From: Acidobacteriota bacterium
Lineage (GTDB): Bacteria > Acidobacteriota > Blastocatellia > UBA7656
Assembly: GCA_040754075.1 (NCBI GenBank)
Contig: JBFMDH010000004.1
Span: 124,001 to 188,000 of the forward strand
Direction of reading: 5' to 3'
Length of the DNA: 64,000 nt
Below are positions 37,201-44,694 of this stretch, piece after piece; position 1 is the first letter of the stretch; each line of letters begins with the position of its first letter. The notes beneath the pieces are model-generated. The model was not told where the DNA came from. It saw nothing but the letters and a program-made list of their open reading frames with translations, and made no database searches. Position numbers and translations under genes: made by a program.

Positions 37201-38713
37201 CAATTCGATTTTCTTTTCGGTTTTCAAGGAAAGCTCGGTTCCGGTTTCGGTCGCCCAGAGCAGTATTTTTATCATTGGGTTGATTGGCTGTGGGGTGGTG
37301 GCAATGTGGGAAATTTACCGCTGGGATGGCAATACTAAACGCTCAATCTCTTTGCTTGCGTTTACCTATGTGGTTTTAGCGGGTTTTTTATTTTTCACCT
37401 TTTTTTCCGATAAGCAGCATCACGCCAGCATGTTGATGGGCTATTTAACGCTGGGCTTGCTGTTTATTGCCTACTCGTTGTCGGTGGCGCTTGGCTGGAT
37501 GTCAGACCCCAATATGCTGTCGATGCATATGTTTTATAAATCGCGATTGATGCGCGCCTATCTCGGCGCGTCAAATCCCAATCGTCGGTCACAGGAGATT
37601 ACCGAATCGGCAACCGGCGACGACATCTTGTTGAAAGATTTAAATAATTGTCAAAGGGGCGCGCCCTTTCATCTCATCAATACGACCTTGAATCTGGTTG
37701 GCGGCAAAGACCTCGCAACCGCGCAACGTTCATCCGATTATTTTGTGTTATCCAAGTTATATTCCGGGTCTTCGCGAACCGGCTACCGGAAAAATTTGCC
37801 CGAACAGTATATGCAAGGGCAGATGACGCTCGGCACTGCGATTGCCGTATCGGGGGCTGCGGTGAGTCCGAATATGGGCGCGAAGACGCAGACTTCGGCG
37901 GTCGCCATGTTGTTGACGCTTTTGAATGTGCGTTTGGGATATTGGGCGCCGACGCCCAATCGCCGGTTGTGGCGCTCTTCGCAAGCCGGACTCTGGCCGT
38001 TTTATATCCTCAAAGAATTTCTCTCGCAAACCAATGACCTGTCGAGCTATTGCTACCTCACGGATGGCGGGCATTTCGACAACACCGGACTTTATTCACT
38101 GGTTGAGCGCGGCTGTTTGTACATCGTGGTTTCCGATAACGGCGCAGACCCGAACAATCGCTTCGAGGATTTAGGCGAAGCCATACGCCGATGCCGGATT
38201 GATTTTCGCACAGAGATTGATCTGGATGTGACGCCGCTGTTTGCCAAAGAGGATGATGTGAGCGGCGATTTTTTTTCGGAGCGCAACTTTATTGCCGGAA
38301 GCATCACTTATGACCCTGACCATTTACGTGAATTGGGCTGGAGTGAAACCAGTATCAAGACCGGTAATCAAGGGGTGATTATCGTCATCAAACCTTCGCT
38401 GGTTGAAAAAGAGAGCGTTGATTTACGCCAATACATGCGGCAGAACAAGGATTTTCCTCAACAAAGCACCAGCGATTTGTGGTATGACGAAGCGCAATTT
38501 GAAAGCTACAGAAAACTGGGCGAATGGTGCGCGCAAATCATGATTGAAGAGTTGAAACTGGATAAGAGTTTGACGAAAGACGCGCGGATTTACCCTGAAA
38601 TTATCAAACAGGCATTTGATGACGCTCTGGAAATTTATGAAAACGGCGATGATGGAATTAAAAAAAGGACGGAAGAACCCACCATTCCTTATTCGCCATT
38701 CCTGGAAGTCTAA
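34295..38713 (+). CDS. Giant patatin-like phospholipase with inserted membrane domain
   Basis: This 1472-residue protein has an N-terminal ~230 residues that look like an alpha/beta flavodoxin- or GATase-like domain (KVLFIVNEYLEVTEEQF, PLPIIVMGEHL, RRVGIMFSA). The patatin start follows: LALSGGGIRSATFSLGLLQ with the oxyanion GGGIR at 266-270, and nucleophile Ser298 in STVSGGGYVGG. Instead of continuing, ~950 residues intervene: a coiled coil (about 445-525, EKEEVNRLADEQLLELENR) and some 15-20 membrane helices. The patatin resumes around NRRSQEITESATGDD and MLLTLLNVRLGYW, with the catalytic Asp1257 in DGGHFDNTG. It would be a membrane-embedded lipid acyl hydrolase. Its stop overlaps the convergent purK stop. 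Confidence 0.85.
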   Translation: MPGKVLFIVNEYLEVTEEQFLPNHEGDQAISERLKKIGFDVELANEQSLPAYLTDADKLLKTELIFVSSTAIAKTDLPKATELTAKLIDLPLPIIVMGEHLLAGMKMCATTDLVFDSHGSNSVKILDPSNMMARGLSGIVSVSREPIKDAVINLYRADVVVASINNGGNKAFLFGYRTGSKMHGGTIAPARRVGIMFSAEIARNAKEGGWLLFEGAIDWATKASAFADVFRAEWREIQERRRQHQMSQEAEKNYPPKNLVGLALSGGGIRSATFSLGLLQKFQEYNLLRIFDYLSTVSGGGYVGGWWSAWLSRSETKVGFHEDERQAVRAPQDGVSPLFPQPERIEPARISKYLKGYEKIKEGSLSASQDPIHHLRLFSNYLTPRKGLLSGDTWQAVSMLMRNLILTWVVLLPLLFSFVLVGQFYFVLQNNSSSEFLIPFEQEIAQTQQALAALPSQYAPEKEEVNRLADEQLLELENRNLPKGEFEKNKEEIERQQKNDLAAINDAEREQTELFTEKQRQLKTNYQAALMNRLALAAYLIIPILIWLLVTTAFWLRVNITPQFIDKIAHAIPSVIFWMLIVGVVYLSVNFTSGNFSLSAYNPLKLFLQLPPWVIGVLLLIWLVVSGILWWQSLPFAQNKRERVMSRYAKGNLLSLILTLGLTFMVMLALVALQRLVIVYENGVPPKFFWLFSAIILISGCLWFYSLPRKEDEWEWRKLVHGNRIVRLQTTLTVSLVGVILVLALSGYGYEIAEYIFRNPTSKQTITDYVAKAGGWIALIASIAGSIFTAIKNSPTGGEDKHKVSEPSMTARLIIALTPPLVLVCLAVAFAWLSRWMLIRFKADQAGFVEKMQIPIAVCIVLYLFLAIYEIRAWKKIGAFLISLLSLLVTAIVGWWAIKWFLGAQPEFNSESACWMPYCYIIGTLGAGIGLLIVYRIPNSMRGRKIFLGSVVVLFFLIFSLLANKTSFANSIFFSVFKESSVPVSVAQSSIFIIGLIGCGVVAMWEIYRWDGNTKRSISLLAFTYVVLAGFLFFTFFSDKQHHASMLMGYLTLGLLFIAYSLSVALGWMSDPNMLSMHMFYKSRLMRAYLGASNPNRRSQEITESATGDDILLKDLNNCQRGAPFHLINTTLNLVGGKDLATAQRSSDYFVLSKLYSGSSRTGYRKNLPEQYMQGQMTLGTAIAVSGAAVSPNMGAKTQTSAVAMLLTLLNVRLGYWAPTPNRRLWRSSQAGLWPFYILKEFLSQTNDLSSYCYLTDGGHFDNTGLYSLVERGCLYIVVSDNGADPNNRFEDLGEAIRRCRIDFRTEIDLDVTPLFAKEDDVSGDFFSERNFIAGSITYDPDHLRELGWSETSIKTGNQGVIIVIKPSLVEKESVDLRQYMRQNKDFPQQSTSDLWYDEAQFESYRKLGEWCAQIMIEELKLDKSLTKDARIYPEIIKQAFDDALEIYENGDDGIKKRTEEPTIPYSPFLEV

Positions 38714-39807
38714 GCGATTTCGCCAATTCGTTCGAGCAATTGGTTGAGTTGTCGTTGCAGCGCTTCTTTGCTATCACAACGCAAGGTGATATGCCCGAGT
38801 TTACGATTGGGTCGCGCCGCTTTGCCGTACAGATGCAAATGCGCATCGGGAACGCTCAGGACAGCGCGACGGTCTGGAATGGCACCGATGATATTGACCA
38901 TTGCAGAAAATCCGATGGTTGCCGTTGACCCCAAAGGCATTCCGATAATCGCTCGCAGATGATTTTCAAACTGACTGGTTTCGGCTCCTTCAATCGTCCA
39001 ATGCCCGGAATTATGCACCCGCGGCGCCATTTCATTGGCGTATAACTTGCCATCCAGTTGAAAAAATTCAATCGCCAGAACCCCAACATAATCGAGCGCC
39101 TGCAACACGCGTGTCGCATAGTCTTCGGCTAGGGCTTGCAACTCATTCGTCAGATTTGGCGCGGGCGCAAGCGACAGTCTGAGCATTCCCTGTCGATGAT
39201 GATTTTCAACCAGCGGATAAAATTTGGTTTCGCCGTGGGTGCTTCTGACGGCGAGAATCGAAACCTCGCGCTCAAATTCAATCAAGGTTTCAAATATGAG
39301 CGGCACCCCGCCAAGCGTCTGCCAGGCGAGCACAGCGTCTTCTTCTTTATGAAGGGTGTATTGACCTTTGCCGTCATAACCGAATCGCCGGGTTTTCAAT
39401 AGTGCCGGCAATCCGATGTTTTTAATCGCCGCTTCCAAATCTTCCCAAGTTTCGACGCGGACGAAAGGTGGCGTCGGAATTCCCAGTTCCTGAAAAAAGC
39501 TTTTTTCAACCAGTCGGTCTTGAGCTTTTTCCAAAGCAACGGGTGGCGGATACACCGGCACGCGGCGACTTAAAAACCGCGCCGATTCGACGGGCACATT
39601 TTCAAATTCATAAGTGACAATATCGAGTCCGTCGGCAAAACGCGACAGCGCTTCGAGGTCTGTGAAATCATCAACCTGATGTTCGGTGAGATGACCTGCG
39701 GGCGCGGATGATGAGGGGTCGAGCGCGCGAAATCTGAGTCCCAGCGGATAACCCGCCATCGCTAACATCCTGCCCAGTTGCCCGCCGCCGAGTATGCCGA
39801 TAATCAT
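38710..39807 (-). CDS. purK: N5-carboxyaminoimidazole ribonucleotide synthase
   Basis: This 365-residue ATP-grasp enzyme of purine synthesis starts IIGILGGGQLGRMLAMAG and contains YEFENVPVESARFL, FLQELGIPTPP-like FFQELGIPTPPFV, LLKTRRFGYDGKGQ (ATP site), and FQLDGKLYANEMAPRVHNSGHWTIEG. These are all PurK signatures. It converts AIR, ATP and bicarbonate to N5-CAIR. No purE is visible nearby. Its 3' end overlaps the stop of the convergent patatin-like gene by 4 bp. Confidence 0.95.
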   Translation of the reverse strand: MIIGILGGGQLGRMLAMAGYPLGLRFRALDPSSSAPAGHLTEHQVDDFTDLEALSRFADGLDIVTYEFENVPVESARFLSRRVPVYPPPVALEKAQDRLVEKSFFQELGIPTPPFVRVETWEDLEAAIKNIGLPALLKTRRFGYDGKGQYTLHKEEDAVLAWQTLGGVPLIFETLIEFEREVSILAVRSTHGETKFYPLVENHHRQGMLRLSLAPAPNLTNELQALAEDYATRVLQALDYVGVLAIEFFQLDGKLYANEMAPRVHNSGHWTIEGAETSQFENHLRAIIGMPLGSTATIGFSAMVNIIGAIPDRRAVLSVPDAHLHLYGKAARPNRKLGHITLRCDSKEALQRQLNQLLERIGEIA

Positions 39808-39900
39808 TTAGGTTCCTTAGTCAAAATAGTTCATCGCGCAAATAAATCTTTTTACAATTAGCGTGGAAATCTCCATTCAGTCAATGCAAAATAATCACCT

Positions 39901-40215
39901 ATGCCTAAGCCGAATTTACAACCTGAAGAACTGACGATTCCAAAGAGCAAGGAGAAACTTCAAAAACCGCCGCTTTACAAAGTGCTTCTGCATAACGATG
40001 ACTACACCACGATGGAATTCGTGGTCTTCATTTTAATCAGCGTATTCAAAAAATCGGAAACCGAGGCGTTTGTTATCATGCTCAAGGTTCATCAGGAAGG
40101 CATAGGGGTAGCCGGGGTTTATTCATATGAAATTGCCGAGACCAAAGCCGAAAAGGTGATGGCTCTCGCCAGACAAAATGAGTATCCTCTATTATGTACC
40201 GTCGAAGAGGAATAA
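39901..40215 (+). CDS. clpS: ClpS adaptor protein
   Basis: This 104-residue protein has YKVLLHNDDYTTMEFVVFILISVF, the N-degron-binding core with HNDDYT, then MLKVHQEGIGVAGVYSYEIAETKAEKV. ClpS delivers N-end-rule substrates to ClpA. clpA follows 18 bp later. Confidence 0.96.
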   Translation: MPKPNLQPEELTIPKSKEKLQKPPLYKVLLHNDDYTTMEFVVFILISVFKKSETEAFVIMLKVHQEGIGVAGVYSYEIAETKAEKVMALARQNEYPLLCTVEEE

Positions 40216-40233
40216 ATTATTTTGGGTTCGCTT

Positions 40234-42498
40234 ATGATTACCAAAGAATTACAGACCACTTTGAATCGCGCCATTGATGAAGCCATTAACCGGCGACACG
40301 AATATATTACTCTTGAACATTTGTTGTATGCCCTGATGCATGAGAAAACCGGAACCAACGTTGTGCGCAACTGTGGCGGCAACGTCGAAGAACTCAAACG
40401 CGACGTTGAAAAATACCTGAATGAAAATTTTGAACCCTTCAGCATTGATGGCGAATACATCCCTGAACAGACGCAAGCCTTTCAGCGGGTTTTGCAACGC
40501 GCTTTGTCGCACGCGCAATCGGCAGGACAAAAACAGATTAACGGCGGTGATATTCTGGCGTCGCTCTTGCTGGAATCGCGTTCGATGGCAAAATTCTTTC
40601 TGGAAAAACAGGGCATCACGCGCCTCGATGTACTCAATTTTGTTTCGCATGGCATTTCCAAAATCGCTTCGGATAACAATCCTTCGCCCGGCGACGGCAT
40701 GGATAATGAAGAGATGGAAGAAGAGCCGATTCGCGACCCGCTGGCGGCATTCACTTCCAATTTGATTGAACGCGCCGCTAAAGGCGGCATCGACCCGCTC
40801 ATCGGTCGCACCAGAGAAGTCGAACGCACCATTCAAGTCCTCTGTCGTCGTCGCAAAAACAATCCCATTTATGTCGGCGACCCGGGCGTCGGCAAAACCG
40901 CGATTGCCGAAGGTCTGGCGTTAAAAATTCAACGCGGAGAAGTGCCCGAAGTATTAAAAGGCGTTGATGTCTATGCGCTTGATTTAGGCGGCATGCTTGC
41001 CGGAACCAAATATCGCGGCGAATTTGAACAGCGGCTCAAAGCGGTTATCGCCGAACTCAAAAAACGCAAAGGCGCAATTCTGTTCATTGACGAAATTCAC
41101 ACCATCGTCGGCGCAGGCGCAGTCAGCGGCGGTTCGATGGATGCTTCGAATATTTTAAAACCGGCGCTTGCCACCGGCGAACTCCGTTGCATCGGCTCGA
41201 CAACTTATCCTGAATACAAAGCCTCGTTTGAACGCGACCGGGCGCTGGCAAGACGTTTTCAGAAAATTGAAATCAGTGAAACCACGGTTGATGACACGGT
41301 GAAAATTCTCAAAGGCTTGAAGAAATATTACGAAGATCATCACGCCGTCCGCTACAGCAATGAAGCCCTGGAAGCGGCGGTTGAACTTTCAGCAAAATAT
41401 ATCAATGACCGTTTTTTGCCCGATAAAGCGATTGATGTGATTGATGAAGCGGGCGCGGCAGTGAAATTATTGCCGCGTCGCAAACGCCCAAAAACCCTCT
41501 ACCCGGCAGACATTGAATTGGTGGTGGCGCGCATGGCGAAGATTCCGCCGAAAACGGTTTCGGTTTCCGATAAAGACCGTTTGAAAAATCTGGAAGGCGA
41601 TTTAAAGAGGGTAATTTTCGGGCAAGACCATGCCATTGAACAGATTGTCCGCACCATCAAAATTTCGCGTTCAGGTTTGGGGCAACCGGAAAAGCCGATA
41701 GGTTCTTTTTTATTTTCGGGACCCACGGGCGTCGGCAAAACCGAACTCGCCAAACAGATTGCCAAAACCCTTGGCATCGAATTTTTACGCTTTGATATGA
41801 GCGAGTACATGGAAAAACACACGGTGTCGCGTTTGATTGGCGCACCGCCGGGGTATGTGGGATTCGATCAGGGCGGCTTGCTCACCGATGCCATCAATCG
41901 CACCCCCTATTCGGTGCTGGTGCTTGATGAAATCGAAAAAGCCCACCCCGATGTTTTCAATATTTTATTGCAGGTGATGGATCACGCGACGCTTACCGAT
42001 AACAACGGCAAAAAAGCTGATTTCCGCAACGTGGTGTTAATTATGACGACCAATGCGGGCGGGCGCGAAATCAGCAACGATGCGATTGGCTTTCACAAAG
42101 GCGCGACCGGAAGCCGTGGTAAAGGCGTCATTGAACGCACCTTCAGCCCCGAATTTCGCAATCGCCTGGATGCCTGGGTGGCGTTTAATTCCCTGGCGTT
42201 TGATGACATCAAACACGTCGTTGATAAATTCATCAAAGAGGTGCAGGCGCAGGTTTTTGAAAAGCAGGTCAGTATTGAACTGACAGACGCGGCGCGCAAC
42301 TGGTTGGCAGAACATGGCTATGACAAATTGATGGGCGCGCGTCCGATGGGACGGTTGATTCAATCGAAAATCAAAGAGCCGCTCGCCGAAGAAATTTTAT
42401 TCGGCAAATTGCAAATGGGCGGCAAACTCAAGGTTGATGTGCAAGAGGGCGACCTTGCGTTGAGTTATGAGGAAAACGCCGATTCAGTACCGGCATAG
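40234..42498 (+). CDS. clpA: ClpA, ATPase of the ClpAP protease
   Basis: The start is ATG at 40234 (MITKELQTTLNRAIDEA); an in-frame TTG at 40222 is less likely. The ~754-residue protein has two Clp N-repeats, the first AAA+ module with Walker A GDPGVGKTAI near 215, and the second with GPTGVGKTEL near 496 and VLVLDEIEKAHPDVFNILLQ. The IGF-like ClpP-docking loop region contains NDAIGFHKGA. It ends LSYEENADSVPA. It lies directly after clpS. clpP is not in the window. Confidence 0.95.
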   Translation: MITKELQTTLNRAIDEAINRRHEYITLEHLLYALMHEKTGTNVVRNCGGNVEELKRDVEKYLNENFEPFSIDGEYIPEQTQAFQRVLQRALSHAQSAGQKQINGGDILASLLLESRSMAKFFLEKQGITRLDVLNFVSHGISKIASDNNPSPGDGMDNEEMEEEPIRDPLAAFTSNLIERAAKGGIDPLIGRTREVERTIQVLCRRRKNNPIYVGDPGVGKTAIAEGLALKIQRGEVPEVLKGVDVYALDLGGMLAGTKYRGEFEQRLKAVIAELKKRKGAILFIDEIHTIVGAGAVSGGSMDASNILKPALATGELRCIGSTTYPEYKASFERDRALARRFQKIEISETTVDDTVKILKGLKKYYEDHHAVRYSNEALEAAVELSAKYINDRFLPDKAIDVIDEAGAAVKLLPRRKRPKTLYPADIELVVARMAKIPPKTVSVSDKDRLKNLEGDLKRVIFGQDHAIEQIVRTIKISRSGLGQPEKPIGSFLFSGPTGVGKTELAKQIAKTLGIEFLRFDMSEYMEKHTVSRLIGAPPGYVGFDQGGLLTDAINRTPYSVLVLDEIEKAHPDVFNILLQVMDHATLTDNNGKKADFRNVVLIMTTNAGGREISNDAIGFHKGATGSRGKGVIERTFSPEFRNRLDAWVAFNSLAFDDIKHVVDKFIKEVQAQVFEKQVSIELTDAARNWLAEHGYDKLMGARPMGRLIQSKIKEPLAEEILFGKLQMGGKLKVDVQEGDLALSYEENADSVPA

Positions 42499-42557
42499 AA
42501 GAATTATCCATTAAAAAGCGAATGGGGTTGGTTGAAATTTTGCCGAACGGTTAAGGG

Positions 42558-43295
42558 TTAAAGCCTGACGCCGCGTCTGACGATAATTGCCGAACCTTCG
42601 GCGACAAATGCCGAACTCGGTTTTGCCGATAAGGCGTCAACAAATTTTTCGCCGTAAATTGCTTTGGCATCGCAATGTAACTGGGCACTGCTTACCTGCC
42701 AGACCTGCCAGGGCGGATGGTCAACCTGATATTCAACCGCGCCGCCATCCTTTTGCGCAGCATAGCCCCAGTAATGCTCGGTGATGAATTCGGCTTCTTC
42801 GCCCGAAACCAGGGGTTTTGATTCACCGGCAATTCGCACCCTAAGAAAATTCCAATCGCCTCGATGACGCCAGCCGTATTCAACCTGACTGTTATTTTTT
42901 AAGTTATGGTTTTCTATTTCAAGCTGATGGCGCATGGGCATCGCGACATAATTTTCGTTGTACACCACGCGCGCCACCGTGGCGATGGCAAAACGCGGAA
43001 CGATTTCTTTGATGAAGACTACGCCGCGCCGCCAACCTTCACTGGCTTGGTGGCGAACATAAAAACGCAGATTCAACTCTTCAAAATTTCGATGAAAGGG
43101 AATCGCTAAACCCAAAACTTTGGTATTTAAAAAGAGAAAACCGACGACGCTCACGAAGGTTTTGCCGTTCCAGGTGTCGAGTTCGGTTCCCGCCGGAACG
43201 TAGGGGCGCAAGATGTCTGGCTCAATCTCAAAATTGAGCATCGTTAAATATTTCCATTCGGCGGTAAGAAAAACTTTAGCTTGGTTTGCGCTCAT
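42558..43295 (-). CDS. DUF2071 (YqjF-like) protein
   Basis: This 245-residue protein contains FLTAEWKYLTMLNFEIEPDILRPYVPAG, VSVVGFLFLNTKVLG, PFHRNFEELNLRFYVRH and the late ITEHYWGYAAQKDGG, the conserved pattern of DUF2071. The molecular function of the family is unknown. It precedes a DCC-family redox protein by about 30 bp in the opposite order (the DCC gene ends beyond its start), so the two minus-strand genes may be in one unit. Confidence 0.88.
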   Translation of the reverse strand: MSANQAKVFLTAEWKYLTMLNFEIEPDILRPYVPAGTELDTWNGKTFVSVVGFLFLNTKVLGLAIPFHRNFEELNLRFYVRHQASEGWRRGVVFIKEIVPRFAIATVARVVYNENYVAMPMRHQLEIENHNLKNNSQVEYGWRHRGDWNFLRVRIAGESKPLVSGEEAEFITEHYWGYAAQKDGGAVEYQVDHPPWQVWQVSSAQLHCDAKAIYGEKFVDALSAKPSSAFVAEGSAIIVRRGVRL

Positions 43296-43326
43296 TATAA
43301 TGAATTCACTGATTCAGCAATTGATT

Positions 43327-43749
43327 TCATGCCATATCAAGAAAGCGCGCGCGAACTTCCGGTGCAGGCAACAGACAATGGTCATATTTGCCAAACAACC
43401 GGTAGCGATACCTGGCAAACAGGTCATAAAAAAAATCGCGAATCGGTCGCGGGATAATATAAAAAATTAGAAAGAATTTCCACCAACCGCCCAGGTAGTT
43501 GGCGACTTTCAGTGCGCCGCTTGACCGCACATATAAGCGTTCAGCGGATTCGTAGTTCTCAACAAAAATCAGGGAATCAATATTTTCCAGATGATGGCGG
43601 GCTAAAATTTTTTTCCCCAATTCACTTTGCAGCGGCGCAAATTTCAGAGTGCCTTGTTTGTCGTGACTCAGGATAGTTCGTATGCTTTGGTTACAAAAAC
43701 CACAAACCCCATCATAGAGTAAAAGCTGATTTCCGGAAGACTTTGTCAT
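43327..43749 (-). CDS. DCC-family (DUF393) thiol oxidoreductase-like protein
   Basis: This 140-residue protein starts with LLLYDGVCGFCNQSIRTIL, the DxxCxxC signature that names the DCC family, followed by FAPLQSELGKKIL and RLYVRSSGALKVANYLGGWW. It is predicted to adopt a thioredoxin-like fold with a C-terminal hydrophobic stretch. Its substrate is unknown. It lies upstream of the DUF2071 gene in the same direction. Confidence 0.88.
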   Translation of the reverse strand: MTKSSGNQLLLYDGVCGFCNQSIRTILSHDKQGTLKFAPLQSELGKKILARHHLENIDSLIFVENYESAERLYVRSSGALKVANYLGGWWKFFLIFYIIPRPIRDFFYDLFARYRYRLFGKYDHCLLPAPEVRARFLDMA

Positions 43750-43933
43750 GTCAATTTAAATGAATTCAGTAACGTTCTCTTAGGTCTTAGCGATTCTAAA
43801 AGGTTCAGGCAAGTTTTTCTACCCTTCCTGAAAATTCAAATTCAAGGTGAAAAATTAAAATTCACTCATCGCTTCCCGGTTCGGGGAGTCAACGAGAATG
43901 GCTGGGTTGACCAACCTGATGGATAAAAAGTTA

Positions 43934-43950
43934 TGGCACACGCCTTGCCA
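43934..43950 (+). promoter_or_regulatory. Sigma-54 promoter of the pilin gene
   Basis: TGGCAC-N5-TTGCCA at 43934-43950 has the invariant GG (43935-43936) and GC (43947-43948) exactly 10 bp apart, as sigma-54 requires. It lies about 60 bp upstream of the pilin start. Sigma-54 control of type IV pilins through PilR-type activators is established in several bacteria. Confidence 0.8.
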
Positions 43951-44008
43951 ATGTTTGATGTCTGAAGTTTGAGTAGGCTCTGAAATTTAACAGGAATTCA
44001 GGAGAAAA

Positions 44009-44446
44009 ATGATGGTAAAGCCAAAACATGAGCGTGGATTTTCGCTGATAGAATTGCTGCTGGTCGTAACGATTATGGGCGTTCTGGCTGCTATTGCCGT
44101 TCCCGCCTTGCGTCGCTCAAGACATCTGGCTCAGGGCGCATCGGCAATTCAAACGCTGAAAGTGTTTGGCAGCGGACAAATTTTATATGAAAGAAAATAC
44201 GCGGGTTATGGCACCTTGGCGCAACTTTACAGTGAAAATATTATCGACCCGATTGTTGCTACCGGCACAAAAAGCGAATACAACTTTACGCTAACCGTTG
44301 GTCCAACCGGGAAGACTTTTACCATCAACGCCAACCCGCAATCGTTTTCCGCTGAAGGCGACTTTTACTTCATGGATGAAACCGGCGTGATTCGTTCAAA
44401 CAGGGGCGCACCGGCGAATGCCTCCAGCCCACCGATACCCCGATAG
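44009..44446 (+). CDS. Type IV pilin/pseudopilin (GspG/PilA-like)
   Basis: This 145-residue protein has the prepilin cleavage site RGFSLIELLLVVTIMGVLAAIAVPAL: a short basic leader, Gly before Phe, and Glu at mature position 5. A long N-terminal helix follows, then QGASAIQTLKVFGSGQILYERKYAGYGTLAQL and a small beta domain (FTLTVGPTGKTFTINANPQ). It would be processed by a prepilin peptidase and assembled in a type IV pilus or type II secretion pseudopilus. No assembly genes are nearby, so it is an orphan. A sigma-54 promoter precedes it and a strong terminator follows. Confidence 0.88.
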   Translation: MMVKPKHERGFSLIELLLVVTIMGVLAAIAVPALRRSRHLAQGASAIQTLKVFGSGQILYERKYAGYGTLAQLYSENIIDPIVATGTKSEYNFTLTVGPTGKTFTINANPQSFSAEGDFYFMDETGVIRSNRGAPANASSPPIPR

Positions 44447-44490
44447 CGATTAAAGTGACATAAATTGGCATTTTGAGTGGCGAGATTTGG

Positions 44491-44541
44491 AAAACGGTTC
44501 ACCGAAATATAGGTTTAAATATTTTGGTGAACCGTTTTTTT
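44491..44541 (+). terminator. Strong intrinsic terminator after the pilin gene
   Basis: AAACGGTTCACCGAAAT pairs with ATTTTGGTGAACCGTTT over about 16 bp, followed by TTTTTTG. With the sigma-54 promoter it makes a monocistronic pilin unit. Confidence 0.93.
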
Positions 44542-44600
44542 GCGCTGACTCGAAAAGGCTTCTTCCTCAACCGAACCACCCTCAAAAGCTATCTCAAACT

Positions 44601-44628
44601 TTGACTTGCCTTGAAACAATGATAGGCT
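44601..44628 (+). promoter_or_regulatory. Putative sigma-70 promoter
   Basis: TTGACT (44601-44606) and TAGGCT (44623-44628) are 16 bp apart, about 65 bp before the phosphodiesterase-like gene. Confidence 0.45.
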
Positions 44629-44694
44629 TGAATTGAAAGCATCAACCGTTCATCCGAGTTCGCTTCAAAAAATTCAAATCAGGTGGAGTCATTG

